DNA of 64,000 nt from Paenibacillus sp. FSL H7-0357. GTDB lineage: Bacteria; Bacillota; Bacilli; Paenibacillales; Paenibacillaceae. Made by a program: the position numbers and the translations under genes. The DNA is taken from assembly GCF_000758525.1 (NCBI RefSeq), contig NZ_CP009241.1, positions 2,170,001-2,234,000 of the forward strand, read 5' to 3'. Below the pieces are notes generated by a model, which ran no database searches, was not told the DNA's origin, and worked only from the letters and a program-made list of their open reading frames with translations. This document shows positions 34,700-44,609 of the stretch, piece by piece. Every line of letters begins with the position of its first letter. Within the stretch, counting starts at the first letter, position 1.

Positions 34700-36148
34700 A
34701 TGTCTATTAAATTGCGGCTGACAGCCTGGTATTCAGGAATTTTGGCCGTTATGCTGCTGGCTTTATCAGCCGCAATTTACGGTTTTGTCTATTTTAATAC
34801 GTATGGTGATTTGAAGGACCGGCTTAAACTGCAGGCACAGCAGGTTCAACCCGACATGGGCTTGAACAATGACGGTACTTTGGGGCCGGTGCTTAGAGGG
34901 CCTGCAGGACAAAGTTTATTTGCCCAAGTGTATATTTATGACCTGGAAAAGCTGATTCTCAGCACGAACATGACACAGATCAATCTGGAATTCAAATATC
35001 CTGCGAAAGAAAACATCCAGAAACAGCAAGGATTCTCTCAGTCCTATTATGGCGGGAATCCCTTTCTGATCTACCAGCAGGCAGTTGATGTTGCTACTAG
35101 CAGCGGCAATCATGCAGGTGTACTTCAGGTTGCAGTATATATTGGGGAACAAGTGACAATGCTGACCCGGCTCAAGAACATCCTGCTCGTCGGCTCTTTT
35201 GCCACGCTGATCGCAGCCTTCACCTTCGGCCTGTTCCTGGCCCGTAAATCCATGAGCCCGATCGGCATGGTCATTGAAGCTGCGAACGGAATTCAGACGG
35301 GAACCGATCTGAGCTCCCGCATTGAATATGACGGTCCGCCGGATGAAATCGGGCGGCTGATTGAAACGGTCAACAGCATGCTGGGGCGGATGGAGGATTT
35401 CTATAAGGATCTTGAGGATTCGTATGCAACCCAGCGCCGGTTTGTATCCGACGCCTCGCATGAGCTGCGGACTCCGCTTACCACGATTCGCGGGAACATC
35501 GACCTGCTGCAAAAAATATGGGAGATGGGGCCGGGCGAGAGCAGAATGACCGAGGCGGAAATCCGCCAGCTCTCTATGGAGTCGGTGAAGGATATTGCCG
35601 ATGAATCGCAGCGCATGAGCCGGCTGGTCGCAGATATGCTCTCATTGGCACGTTCCGATACCGGGCGGACCTTTGATAAGGAGCCGGTAGCGCTTGAGCC
35701 GATGATGACTGAGGTCGCCCGCCGGGCGTCCTTCCTGCCGCGGCAGGCGGAATGGTCTGTAGGGGCTATGGGGCATCTGAACGGCAAATATATTGTCGGC
35801 AACAAGGATTATCTGCAGCAGATGTTATTCATTTTTATCGATAATGCCTTCAAATACACACCTTCCGGAGTAGTGACGCTGGACGCTGTCTTTTATCAGA
35901 GCCAGGTGGGGATCCGCATCACGGATACCGGAATCGGGATGGACAAGGATGAGGTGCCGCATATCTTTGACCGGTTCTACCGGGCCGATGAGTCGCGGGG
36001 TATTACGGAAGGAATTGGTCTCGGGCTGTCCATCGCCAAGTGGATTATTGATGAGCATGGCGGTTCAGTGGAGGTCGTTACCCGCCAGGGCGAGGGGACT
36101 ACTTTTGTCATCTGGCTGCCCCTTCTCTTTGCTCCGCCGCTGGAATAG
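34700..36148 (+). CDS. HAMP-containing sensor histidine kinase
   Basis: 482 residues: membrane helix at 10-32, an extracytoplasmic domain (about 33-160), a second helix (about 161-182), HAMP, HisKA with the phosphorylated His in FVSDASHELRTPLTTIRGN, and an HATPase domain (FIDNAFKYTPSG, GIGMDKDEVPHIFDRFYRAD, GLGLSIAKWI). Partner of the preceding regulator. An ArlS/CssS-like role in surface stress is suggested by the htrA neighbour but not shown. Confidence 0.93.
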   Translation: MSIKLRLTAWYSGILAVMLLALSAAIYGFVYFNTYGDLKDRLKLQAQQVQPDMGLNNDGTLGPVLRGPAGQSLFAQVYIYDLEKLILSTNMTQINLEFKYPAKENIQKQQGFSQSYYGGNPFLIYQQAVDVATSSGNHAGVLQVAVYIGEQVTMLTRLKNILLVGSFATLIAAFTFGLFLARKSMSPIGMVIEAANGIQTGTDLSSRIEYDGPPDEIGRLIETVNSMLGRMEDFYKDLEDSYATQRRFVSDASHELRTPLTTIRGNIDLLQKIWEMGPGESRMTEAEIRQLSMESVKDIADESQRMSRLVADMLSLARSDTGRTFDKEPVALEPMMTEVARRASFLPRQAEWSVGAMGHLNGKYIVGNKDYLQQMLFIFIDNAFKYTPSGVVTLDAVFYQSQVGIRITDTGIGMDKDEVPHIFDRFYRADESRGITEGIGLGLSIAKWIIDEHGGSVEVVTRQGEGTTFVIWLPLLFAPPLE

Positions 36149-36206
36149 GGTATAATTAGGCAGGTCCTATTACAGCCGTCATTGACAGCAGAAAGCCGGT
36201 GAATTC

Positions 36207-37163
36207 ATGGAAGTTATCAAAATATCTCCCCGGGGCTATTGCTACGGTGTCGTCGACGCCATGGTAATGGCACGGCAGGCCGCACAAAATCTTGATCTGC
36301 CCCGGCCGATTTATATACTGGGCATGATTGTTCATAATAGTCATGTTACCAATTCTTTTGAGGATGACGGAATTATAACTCTAGACGGCCATAACCGTCT
36401 GGATATTCTCGATAAAGTCGACAGTGGTACCGTTATCTTCACCGCACACGGCGTTTCGCCGGAGGTGCGCAAGATGGCCCGCGCCAAGGGGCTGACGACC
36501 GTAGATGCCACCTGCCCCGATGTGACCAAAACGCATGACCTCATCAAGGAGAAGGCAGAGGAAGGCTACGAGATTATTTATATTGGCAAGAAGGGCCATC
36601 CGGAGCCGGAAGGCGCTGTTGGTATTGCCCCGGAGCATGTCCACCTGATTGAGAAGGAAGAGGAGATTGCAGGGTTATCTGTGCCTTCTTCCCGTATCGT
36701 TATTACGAACCAGACCACAATGAGCCAGTGGGATATTAAAAATATCATGAAAAAGCTGCTGGAGAAGTTCCCCGGCGCTGAGGTACACAACGAGATCTGT
36801 ATGGCTACCCAGGTACGGCAGGAAGCTGTAGCGGAGCAGGCTGGTCAATGTGATCTGGTCATCGTTGTTGGCGACCCTAGAAGCAATAACTCCAACCGTC
36901 TGGCACAGGTGTCAGAAGAGATCGCGGGCGTGCCTGCCCACCGTATTTCCGACGTGTCGGAACTGAATACAGAGTGGCTCAAGGGAGTATCCAAGGTAGG
37001 GGTAACGTCCGGCGCTTCGACGCCTACACCGATTACGAAGGAAGTTATCAGTTACCTGGAGCAGTATGATCCGGCGCTTCCGGAGACATGGGAAATCAAA
37101 CGTACGGTGAATATGGCGAAGCTGCTGCCTCCGGTGAAGAACAAGACTGCGAGCGCTACCTAA
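36207..37163 (+). CDS. ispH: 4-hydroxy-3-methylbut-2-enyl diphosphate reductase
   Basis: Last enzyme of the MEP isoprenoid route, making IPP and DMAPP. The three cluster cysteines are C12 (GYCYGVVDA), C103 ([11 protein letters not shown]) and C198 ([11 protein letters not shown]). GGHPEPEG-type and SGASTPTP motifs are in place ([19 protein letters not shown]). 318 residues, normal length. Monocistronic, with a terminator downstream. Confidence 0.96.
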   Translation: MEVIKISPRGYCYGVVDAMVMARQAAQNLDLPRPIYILGMIVHNSHVTNSFEDDGIITLDGHNRLDILDKVDSGTVIFTAHGVSPEVRKMARAKGLTTVDATCPDVTKTHDLIKEKAEEGYEIIYIGKKGHPEPEGAVGIAPEHVHLIEKEEEIAGLSVPSSRIVITNQTTMSQWDIKNIMKKLLEKFPGAEVHNEICMATQVRQEAVAEQAGQCDLVIVVGDPRSNNSNRLAQVSEEIAGVPAHRISDVSELNTEWLKGVSKVGVTSGASTPTPITKEVISYLEQYDPALPETWEIKRTVNMAKLLPPVKNKTASAT

Positions 37164-37205
37164 GGTTTGTCCCGGCATTTGAACTTATAAATTTGGTGAA
37201 TATGA

Positions 37206-37243
37206 AGCACACAGATTCCGGCAGCGGAACCTGTGTGCTCTTT
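37206..37243 (+). terminator. Terminator of ispH
   Basis: AGCACACAG-ATTCCG/CGGAA-CCTGTGTGCT long stem with GCAG loop, then CTTTGTT. The 336-bp gap to aroF otherwise holds the aroF promoter. Confidence 0.85.
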
Positions 37244-37369
37244 GTTATTGGATAGATATCCCTTTTATTATTCCATGCTGTACCAGCTTTTTTTCCAATG
37301 TGCACCAGAGATATAGCTTCATGAATACTAATAAATGGTAACTAATGCAGCTGGAACTGTAATTGAAGG

Positions 37370-37398
37370 TTGACGAAAAGAACAAAATGCGGTAAAAT
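37370..37398 (+). promoter_or_regulatory. Promoter of aroF
   Basis: TTGACG (37370-37375), 17-bp spacer, TAAAAT (37393-37398). About 95 nt of leader with a short CACGC/GCGTG hairpin follows. Confidence 0.8.
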
Positions 37399-37499
37399 TA
37401 CTTTAGTGCTTAAAAGCGTACACGCGTCGTAGCGTGATAGTGCCGTGCGATTTATAAGGTAACATTTGCTAAATAATTGCCTAAAAGGGGAGCTATAAT

Positions 37500-38546
37500 A
37501 TGATCGTTATTACATCCAATCAAACACCGCAAGAGCAGGTAAATGATATTATTGCCGTTATCGAAAAGGAAGGGCTGCAGGTTCATCTCTCCCGGGGGGC
37601 GGATCATACGGTTATCGGCCTGATCGGTGGTGTCACACCAAAGCTTGCCGAGCATTTGCGCCAGATGAAAGGGGTGGAGAACGTAGTGAAAATCTCCAAA
37701 TCCTATAAGCTGGCGAGCCGCGATTTCCATCCGGAGGATACGGTTATCGATATCCGCGGCGTGAAGATCGGCGGGGAAAATCTTGTCATTATGGGTGGGC
37801 CTTGTGCCGTTGAATCCCCGGAGCAGATTGACGAAATCGCCCGGCTGGTGAAAGCTTCCGGCGGCCAAGTATTGCGTGGAGGCGCGTTCAAGCCGCGTAC
37901 CGGACCTTACAGCTTCCAGGGTGTCGGTGTAGAAGGACTGACAATGATGGCAGAAGCCGGCAAGCGGCATGGTCTGCTGACCATTACCGAGGTCATGACA
38001 CCGGAGTATGTGGATATTTGTGCGGAGCATGCTGATATACTGCAGGTGGGCACACGCAATATGCAGAATTTCGACCTCTTGCGCAAGCTGGGCACCTGCG
38101 GACGTCCGGTATTACTTAAACGCGGCTTCAGTGCTACTTACGATGAGCTCCTCAATGCGGCTGAATACATTCTGGCCGGCGGTAACCGTGATGTCATGCT
38201 TTGTGAGCGCGGAATCCGCACCTTTGAAACCTACACCCGCAACACGCTGGATTTGTCAGCAATTCCGGTGCTTCAGAACCTCAGCCATCTTCCGGTGATT
38301 TCTGACCCGAGCCATGGTACAGGACGGCGTGAACTGGTTGCACCGATGGCCAAAGCTTCTGTTGCTGCAGGAGCCAACGGTCTTATTATCGAAATGCATA
38401 CCGATCCCGACAATTCCATGACAGGCGATGGGGTCCAGTCTCTGTTCCCTGAGCAGTTTGACACCCTGCTGAGAGATCTGGAGAAGCTTGCTCCGCTGGT
38501 GGGACGCAAGTTCTCGGAGTCTCTTGAGCCTGCCCCGATTCTTTAG
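37500..38546 (+). CDS. aroF: 3-deoxy-7-phosphoheptulonate synthase (DAHP synthase, AroA/KdsA-related type)
   Basis: First enzyme of the shikimate route, condensing PEP with erythrose-4-phosphate. Residues 1-75 form the ferredoxin-like regulatory domain found in Thermotoga-type enzymes. The barrel follows, with [41 protein letters not shown] and [11 protein letters not shown]. The N-terminal domain usually mediates feedback inhibition by aromatic amino acids. 348 residues; GGGGAG precedes the ATG. Confidence 0.95.
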   Translation: MIVITSNQTPQEQVNDIIAVIEKEGLQVHLSRGADHTVIGLIGGVTPKLAEHLRQMKGVENVVKISKSYKLASRDFHPEDTVIDIRGVKIGGENLVIMGGPCAVESPEQIDEIARLVKASGGQVLRGGAFKPRTGPYSFQGVGVEGLTMMAEAGKRHGLLTITEVMTPEYVDICAEHADILQVGTRNMQNFDLLRKLGTCGRPVLLKRGFSATYDELLNAAEYILAGGNRDVMLCERGIRTFETYTRNTLDLSAIPVLQNLSHLPVISDPSHGTGRRELVAPMAKASVAAGANGLIIEMHTDPDNSMTGDGVQSLFPEQFDTLLRDLEKLAPLVGRKFSESLEPAPIL

Positions 38547-38573
38547 TACAAGAAGCAGAAATCAGCCTTTAGG

Positions 38574-38616
38574 CCGTCCTCTTCTCGCTTACGGGCGTAG
38601 GGAGAGGACGGTTTTT
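38574..38616 (+). terminator. Terminator of aroF
   Basis: CCGTCCTCT/AGAGGACGG stem with TTTTT. Confidence 0.87.
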
Positions 38617-38721
38617 ATGTATCGTATTGAATGAATGTGACATAGGAAATAGAGAAAGTTGCTTTTTTCACTAAAGCGTTAGAATATCTTACATTGTCTT
38701 CAAAAATACCTGACATAAGCA

Positions 38722-38750
38722 TTGACGATGTTAGGTTTGAGATTTATAAT
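38722..38750 (+). promoter_or_regulatory. Promoter of glnA
   Basis: TTGACG (38722-38727), 17-bp spacer, perfect TATAAT (38745-38750). No convincing TGTNA-N7-TNACA GlnR/TnrA box was found around it. Confidence 0.8.
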
Positions 38751-38831
38751 GACGACAGCAAAAAAATTATAAACAAGAACATTTGATACTGTGAGCGGCC
38801 TAATGTTCGGAAATTGGGGAGGAATATATTC

Positions 38832-40256
38832 ATGTCGGTTGAAAAAGTGTTGCAGACGATCAAGGAAAACAATATCGAGTGGGTGGATTTTCGTTTTGTA
38901 GATTTGGGTGGACGTGCTCACCATATCTCATTGCCAGCATCCGCAGTGGAAGCAGAAACATTTGAAAATGGTGTTGCGTTTGACGGTTCTTCCATCAAAG
39001 GATTCCGCGGTATTGAAGAATCTGACATGGTAATGATGCCTGATCCAAGCACTACATATATCGATCCTTTTACAGCTCATCCGACGCTGAACATCATGTG
39101 CGATATTTTCACCCCTGATGGTGAACGTTACGAGCGCGACCCTCGTGGTATTGCAGTGAAAGCAGAAGAATTCCTGCAAGCAAGCGGTGTGGGTACAGCA
39201 GCTTTCTTCGCACCAGAATCCGAGTTCTTTATCTTCGACGATGTGCGTTATGAGAGCGGAATGAACAGTTCTTCCTACTTTGTAGATTCCGAAGAAGCGG
39301 TATGGAATACCAACCGTAAAGACGAAGGCGGGAACCTGGGATTCAAAGTTGGCGTTAAAGGCGGTTATGTTCCAGTAGCGCCAGTGGATTCCCAACAGGA
39401 TATCCGCAGTGAAATGTGCCGTTTGCTGGCTGAAGCCGGACTTGAAATTGAACGTCATCACCATGAAGTGGCAACTGCAGGCCAAGCGGAAATCAACTTC
39501 CGTTTTGATACCTTGAAGAAAACAGCTGATAATCTGCTGACTTACAAATATATTGTGCAAAACACTGCACGCCAATACGGAAAAGTGGCAACATTCATGC
39601 CAAAACCGCTGTTCGGCGATAATGGTAGCGGTATGCACGTTCACCAATCTATCTTTAACGGCGACGCTCCTTTGTTCTACGAAAAAGGCGCTTATGCCAA
39701 CCTGAGTGAGATGGCCTTGCACTATATCGGCGGTATCCTGTATCATGCTCCGGCACTGATCGCGCTGACTAACCCAAGCACTAACTCGTTCAAACGTCTG
39801 GTTCCTGGTTATGAAGCACCGGTTAACCTGGTTTACTCCAAAGGTAACCGTTCGGCTGCTGTTCGTATCCCGGTAGCTGCTGTGACACCTAAAGGCTGTC
39901 GCATCGAATTCCGTACACCGGATTCCACAGCCAACCCTTACCTGGCATTTTCAGCTATGCTGATGGCCGGTCTGGACGGAATCAAGAAGAAGATCAACCC
40001 GGAAGAAATGGGTTACGGTCCTCTGGACAAGAACATCTACGAACTGTCCGATGCAGACAAAGAAAAAATCCGCAGCGTTCCGGGCAGCCTGAGCGAAGCG
40101 CTTGATTCTCTGGAAGCTGATTACGAATTCCTTACTGAAGGCGGCGTATTCACTAAAGACTTCATCGATAACTATATCGCTCTGAAACGTTCTGAAGCTC
40201 AAGAAGTTGCGATTCGTGTACATCCGCATGAATACTCCCTGTACTTCGACCTATAA
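38832..40256 (+). CDS. glnA: Type I glutamine synthetase, beta-like
   Basis: 474 residues joining ammonia to glutamate. GSI signatures: FDGSSIKGF, MHVHQSIF region NGSGMHVHQSIF, KPLFGDNGSG, NPSTNSFKRLVPGYEAPV and NRSAAVRIP. It carries the insertion around 145-180 typical of the GSI-beta group and a Tyr (DKNIYELS) at the place of the adenylylated NLYDLP tyrosine. Bacillus GlnA is a 444-residue alpha type. No glnR is adjacent, so this is probably a second synthetase. The ATG at 38832 has GGGGAGGA upstream. Confidence 0.92.
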   Translation: MSVEKVLQTIKENNIEWVDFRFVDLGGRAHHISLPASAVEAETFENGVAFDGSSIKGFRGIEESDMVMMPDPSTTYIDPFTAHPTLNIMCDIFTPDGERYERDPRGIAVKAEEFLQASGVGTAAFFAPESEFFIFDDVRYESGMNSSSYFVDSEEAVWNTNRKDEGGNLGFKVGVKGGYVPVAPVDSQQDIRSEMCRLLAEAGLEIERHHHEVATAGQAEINFRFDTLKKTADNLLTYKYIVQNTARQYGKVATFMPKPLFGDNGSGMHVHQSIFNGDAPLFYEKGAYANLSEMALHYIGGILYHAPALIALTNPSTNSFKRLVPGYEAPVNLVYSKGNRSAAVRIPVAAVTPKGCRIEFRTPDSTANPYLAFSAMLMAGLDGIKKKINPEEMGYGPLDKNIYELSDADKEKIRSVPGSLSEALDSLEADYEFLTEGGVFTKDFIDNYIALKRSEAQEVAIRVHPHEYSLYFDL

Positions 40257-40275
40257 GTTAGCTTAATTTTTGTTA

Positions 40276-40305
40276 AGAAGCCCCCGGGTATCCCGGGGGC
40301 TTCTT
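40276..40305 (+). terminator. Terminator of glnA
   Basis: GAAGCCCCCGGG-tat-CCCGGGGGCTTC stem plus TTTG. The following ~340 bp is very A/T-rich with no gene recognised. Confidence 0.9.
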
Positions 40306-40647
40306 TGTGGTCTATTTCTCTTAATCAATGTCCCAAAATTAAAAACAATTTACGAAAATTTTCGTTGATATATCATTATTTTACATAGTTTGAGTGCATT
40401 TAGCATGAGCTTATATGTAATGTGATTGGTTTAAGGCGTTTTTTGATAAGAAAACTCAAGATTTTGAGGTTTATTCGAGTGGAATTGATCAAAAATATGA
40501 ATTATCGAAAATAGTTTCGGACGAATTAATGCGGTTATTATTGATTGGTGTAAGTGATCCCCCTATGTAATAAATTTGTTTATACCTTGATATATCAGAC
40601 TTTATTCTATGTTTTATTATTATTCAAGGTTACCAAACGAAAATTAC

Positions 40648-40676
40648 TTTACAACGATATCTAACGATGTGATAAT
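40648..40676 (+). promoter_or_regulatory. Promoter of the GH94 gene
   Basis: TTTACA (40648-40653), 17-bp spacer, GATAAT (40671-40676). Confidence 0.65.
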
Positions 40677-40681
40677 AAATA

Positions 40682-40696
40682 CCGAAAGCGGTTTCT
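40682..40696 (+). promoter_or_regulatory. Candidate CcpA (cre) site
   Basis: CCGAAAGCGGTTTCT matches the cre consensus WTGNAANCGNWNNCW except for the first two bases. It sits at the expected transcription start of a carbohydrate phosphorylase gene, the usual position for catabolite repression. Confidence 0.55.
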
Positions 40697-40749
40697 GTAA
40701 AATGGATAAAAAAGTAACAAAATAATAGGCTATGGAAAGGATGATTGCA

Positions 40750-43485
40750 GTGGAACAAACGTCTAAGTCAGGTTGGGAATTTACCGGAACAAATGGAGAG
40801 TTTAAACTTAAGTATCCAGAAAAAAGCAGTTTTTTATATTTTCCCTTGGTGAATGAGGGAGGGATGATGTCTTCGGTCACTCCGAATCTTCATGGCCAAG
40901 CCACTTCAGGGCATAATACATTTCTTACTCCGCCGCTTTCGGTGGAGGATTTGCATAATTCGCGTGCTTCCCGCAATTTCTGGGTATATATTGAGGGTAA
41001 AGGCGCCTGGTCGGCAGCGGGGAGTTCAGCCAGACAGCATGCACAGGCCTATGAGCCTAACTCTGATGATTCGGAATTGGAAGCAGGGCTCCTATGGCAT
41101 CGGGTAACCCGTGAGAGCCGTGAACTCGGTATCAAGGCGCAAATCACCAGCATTGTACCCTGCGGCCAAGACAAGGTAGAATTGATGCAGGTGGTGCTTA
41201 CGAATACCGGAGCGGCTGAGATCATCATAACGCCGACTGCGGCTGTTCCGCTGTATGCCCGTTCAGCGGATGATCTGCGTGATCACCGGCATGTGACCTC
41301 ATTGCTCAACCGGATTTATACTTCAGCACACGGTGTCGAGGTTCAGCCGGCACTTTCCTTTGATGAACGGGGCCATCGCGTGAATCATACCTCCTATGGC
41401 GTCTTCGGTGTAGAAGGAGAAGGAAGAACTCCTGTGGGCTTCTTCCCGGTGCAGGAGGAATTTATCGGTGAAGGTGGAAGCCTGGATTGGCCTGAGGCTG
41501 TTGTGCGGAATCAGGCTCCTCAGACAGGCGAAGAAGGCGTACATAAAGAAGGTTATGAGGCTCTTGGCGGATTGCGTTTTGCCACTGCATCTCTGCTTCC
41601 AGGAGAAAGCCGTTCCTATGTGGTGATTCTGGCCATTGAAAGTGAAAGAATAGATATTCCGGGGTTAATGGCCAAATACGGATCCGCCGCAGCCTTTGAC
41701 GTTTTACTGGAAGAAAACAAGGCTTTCTGGGCGGACAAGGTGAATACAGTTGAGTTTCATACCGGAGATCATGCTGCTGACCAGTGGATGAAATGGGTAA
41801 CGCTGCAGCCTGTGCTTCGCAGGTTGTACGGCAACTCTTTCCTCCCTTATCATGACTACGGAAGAGGCGGGCGCGGCTGGCGCGATCTGTGGCAGGATTG
41901 CCTGGCGCTGCTTATTATGGAGCCGTCAGATGTGCGGAGTCTGCTGCTGAATAATTATGCAGGTGTGCGAATCGATGGCAGCAATGCGACCATTATCGGC
42001 CAGCAGCCGGGCGAATTTATTGCCGACCGCAACAATATTCCCCGGGTTTGGATGGATCATGGGGCCTGGCCGTTCCTGACCACTATGCTGTACCTGGACC
42101 AGAGCGGGGATCTGGATTTTCTGCTGCAGGAGCAAAGCTATTTCCGCGACTCCTTCATGAGCCGGTGCCGGGAACGCGACGCCTCCTGGGACGCTGCGGG
42201 GGGAAGCCATCTGCAGACCTCAACCGGAGAGACCTACAAAGGGACGATTCTGGAGCATATTCTGCTGCAGAATCTGGTTCCGTTCTTCAATGTGGGGGAG
42301 CATAACAATATTCTTCTGGAGGGCGCAGACTGGAATGACGGGCTGGATATGGCGGCCCAGCGGGGAGAAAGTGTGACCTTCACTGCCTTCTATGGCAGCA
42401 ACCTGTATGATCTGTCCGTGCTGCTGAGCACTCTTCAGGAACGTACCGGGCTGGAGTCACTGGAGCTGGCGGAAGAGATGACGCTGCTGCTGGATACATT
42501 AGAGAAATCGCTGAACTATGAGTCTGTAATAGCCAAGCGGGAACAGCTGAACCTTTACTACACCGCTGCGCCTAACAAAGTAAGCGGGGTCCGGGTAACT
42601 CTGCCAATAGCGAAAGTGGCAGCTGATCTGGCGAAAAAGGCAGAATGGATATTCAATCACTTGCGGCGGAATGAGTGGGTGCAAAGTGATCATGGCGACG
42701 GCTGGTTCAACGGTTATTATAATAACGACGGAGAACGCGTCGAAGGCGAACATGCCGAAGGTGTACGCATGACACTGACAGGCCAGGTATTCCCGCTGCT
42801 CGGCCATGCAGCAGCGCCAGAGCAAATTCCGCATATCGTCGCAGCAGTAGAACGCAACCTGCTGGACGACAATATCGGATACCGGCTAAATACCAATTTT
42901 GGCGGCATCCAGCAGAATCTGGGCCGTGCTTTTGGTTTTGCCTTTGGTCATAAAGAGAACGGGGCTATGTTCAGCCATATGACCGTGATGTATGGGAACG
43001 CGCTGTATAAACGCGGCTTTGTTCAGGAAGGCCGCAAAGTGCTGGATTCACTGTACAAGCTCAGCGCGAATTTCGAACTCAGCCGGATGTATCCCGGCAT
43101 TCCCGAATATATCAATGAGCAGGGCAGAGGAATGTACACCTATTTAACCGGTTCAGCGAGCTGGCTGCTGCTGACGATGGTCACAGAGGTGTTTGGTGTC
43201 AAGGGCCGGCTCGGCGATTTGCTGCTTCAGCCTAAACTGGTGAAGGAACAGTTCGATGAGCAGGGGAAGGCAACGATTAAGACGATCTTTGCGGAACGCA
43301 TGCTGGAGGTCGCCTATACGTCCACAGGAAGCAGAGAATACGGGGAGTATGAAATACACTCTGTGTCGCTTAACGGCGCTGAGGTGACGCTTCAGCGCGT
43401 CTCAGAGGGTGTTGTGATACCGCGCAGCATACTCCGTGCGCTGCCGGAAGGAGAACTGCATCTCCTGCAAGTGGAGCTGGCCTAA
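40750..43485 (+). CDS. GH94-family glycoside phosphorylase (laminaribiose/cellobiose phosphorylase type)
   Basis: About 911 residues. The GH94 layout is visible: N-terminal beta-sandwich (SSFLYFPLVNEGGMMSSVTP, HNTFLTPPLSVEDLHNSRAS), helical linker and an (alpha/alpha)6 barrel with the general-acid motif GADWNDGLDM near residue 527 and HADGWFNGYYNNDG-like substrate loops. It would split a beta-linked disaccharide with phosphate, giving glucose-1-phosphate. A laminaribiose phosphorylase of this family is known from Paenibacillus; the substrate is not decided here. The GTG at 40750 with GGAAAGGATGA upstream is preferred; ATGs at 40732 and 40741 lack a ribosome site. Confidence 0.85.
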   Translation: MEQTSKSGWEFTGTNGEFKLKYPEKSSFLYFPLVNEGGMMSSVTPNLHGQATSGHNTFLTPPLSVEDLHNSRASRNFWVYIEGKGAWSAAGSSARQHAQAYEPNSDDSELEAGLLWHRVTRESRELGIKAQITSIVPCGQDKVELMQVVLTNTGAAEIIITPTAAVPLYARSADDLRDHRHVTSLLNRIYTSAHGVEVQPALSFDERGHRVNHTSYGVFGVEGEGRTPVGFFPVQEEFIGEGGSLDWPEAVVRNQAPQTGEEGVHKEGYEALGGLRFATASLLPGESRSYVVILAIESERIDIPGLMAKYGSAAAFDVLLEENKAFWADKVNTVEFHTGDHAADQWMKWVTLQPVLRRLYGNSFLPYHDYGRGGRGWRDLWQDCLALLIMEPSDVRSLLLNNYAGVRIDGSNATIIGQQPGEFIADRNNIPRVWMDHGAWPFLTTMLYLDQSGDLDFLLQEQSYFRDSFMSRCRERDASWDAAGGSHLQTSTGETYKGTILEHILLQNLVPFFNVGEHNNILLEGADWNDGLDMAAQRGESVTFTAFYGSNLYDLSVLLSTLQERTGLESLELAEEMTLLLDTLEKSLNYESVIAKREQLNLYYTAAPNKVSGVRVTLPIAKVAADLAKKAEWIFNHLRRNEWVQSDHGDGWFNGYYNNDGERVEGEHAEGVRMTLTGQVFPLLGHAAAPEQIPHIVAAVERNLLDDNIGYRLNTNFGGIQQNLGRAFGFAFGHKENGAMFSHMTVMYGNALYKRGFVQEGRKVLDSLYKLSANFELSRMYPGIPEYINEQGRGMYTYLTGSASWLLLTMVTEVFGVKGRLGDLLLQPKLVKEQFDEQGKATIKTIFAERMLEVAYTSTGSREYGEYEIHSVSLNGAEVTLQRVSEGVVIPRSILRALPEGELHLLQVELA

Positions 43486-43507
43486 CTGCATAAAAGTATA
43501 CGAAAAG

Positions 43508-43547
43508 GCGCTTGCTTCGCAGGAAATGCGGCTGCAGGCGCTTTTTT
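43508..43547 (+). terminator. Terminator of the GH94 gene
   Basis: GCGCTTGC/GCAGGCGC stem with TTTTTT. Confidence 0.8.
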
Positions 43548-43616
43548 CAGCGATGAAGAGGTTCTGAGAATATTGGTAACAATAAAAATAAGCAAAAGAA
43601 AGAGGAAGAATAACTT

Positions 43617-44501
43617 ATGGCTTACACTCTCACTAATGGGATACTTACTGTGGAGATTGCTGATACTGGAGCCTATAACGGCACTAGATTTGATTGGACA
43701 GGGTTTATTACACAGGTAACACTGGAGCAGGGTAAACATACGTTTTGCGTTCCGGAAAGCCTCGTGCCCGGGCAGGGTACTGGCGGTTTTGGGCTATGTA
43801 ATGAATTCGGCATTTCCCGGGCAATTGGCTATGACGATGCAGAAGTTGGAGAATGGTTTCCAAAGCCGGGAGTAGGGCTGCTGCAGAAGCAGGAAGATGC
43901 TCCCTATTTTTTTGCCGGAATTTATCCGCTGATTCCCTTTGAGGTGATGGAAGAACACACTACAGATTCGGTTACCTATTCGGTGCAGCCGATGGAGTGC
44001 CGGGGATACAGCATGCTTTTGACCAAGAGGATCTCGCTTGACGAAGACAGGCTGAACATCTCTTACACTCTGGAGAACAGAGGGTCAAAGGAGCTTCTGA
44101 CGGAGGAGTACAATCATAATTTTGTTGGAATTAACGGTAAAAATGTCGGATCAGGCTATGAACTGAGATTGCCGGACAATGTCAGGGTAGAGCAGGCGGA
44201 ATCCATTTATACAGAGGAATTGCTCAGCCGAACCGGAGATAAACTAAGCTGGAAGAATGAGCCGGACCGCCCCTTCTACTGTAAGCTGGGAGGCTGGGAA
44301 GATGCAGGGGATTCCTTTTATTGGGAAATCACTCATCAGCCAAGCAGAGTTGGGATCAGGGAATACGGAAGTTTCCAGCCGGAACAGATAGCACTGTGGG
44401 GCGAGAAGCATGTTATTTCGCCGGAAGTTTTTGCGGACATCAGCATTTTACCGCGTCACAGCAAGGATTGGAGCCGCAGCTATCAGTTTTTCACCATTTA
44501 A
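43617..44501 (+). CDS. Galactose-mutarotase-like (aldose-epimerase fold) protein
   Basis: 294 residues of beta-rich sequence with features of the mutarotase supersandwich: GTRFDWTGFITQV, YSMLLTKRISLDEDRLNISY, and a conserved EEYNHNFVGING with a His at the expected catalytic region, then WEITHQPSRVGIREYG. It probably binds a sugar. It follows the GH94 gene but after a terminator, with its own AGGAAG-type site, so joint function is suggested by position only. The exact substrate is unknown. Confidence 0.72.
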   Translation: MAYTLTNGILTVEIADTGAYNGTRFDWTGFITQVTLEQGKHTFCVPESLVPGQGTGGFGLCNEFGISRAIGYDDAEVGEWFPKPGVGLLQKQEDAPYFFAGIYPLIPFEVMEEHTTDSVTYSVQPMECRGYSMLLTKRISLDEDRLNISYTLENRGSKELLTEEYNHNFVGINGKNVGSGYELRLPDNVRVEQAESIYTEELLSRTGDKLSWKNEPDRPFYCKLGGWEDAGDSFYWEITHQPSRVGIREYGSFQPEQIALWGEKHVISPEVFADISILPRHSKDWSRSYQFFTI

Positions 44502-44609
44502 GCCTGGCGATTATACCTTCTATGTGAATAATTATACTTGATGGTGTGTTAGATTACTGCTATCATAATCTCTATCCATATTCGCAGGAGAGAAAGGGTG
44601 GGGGCAATT

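Noticed and set aside
38700-38830. GlnR/TnrA operator at the glnA promoter
   Set aside because: TGACAT...ATGTTA around the -35 has the half-sites in the wrong order and spacing for TGTNA-N7-TNACA.
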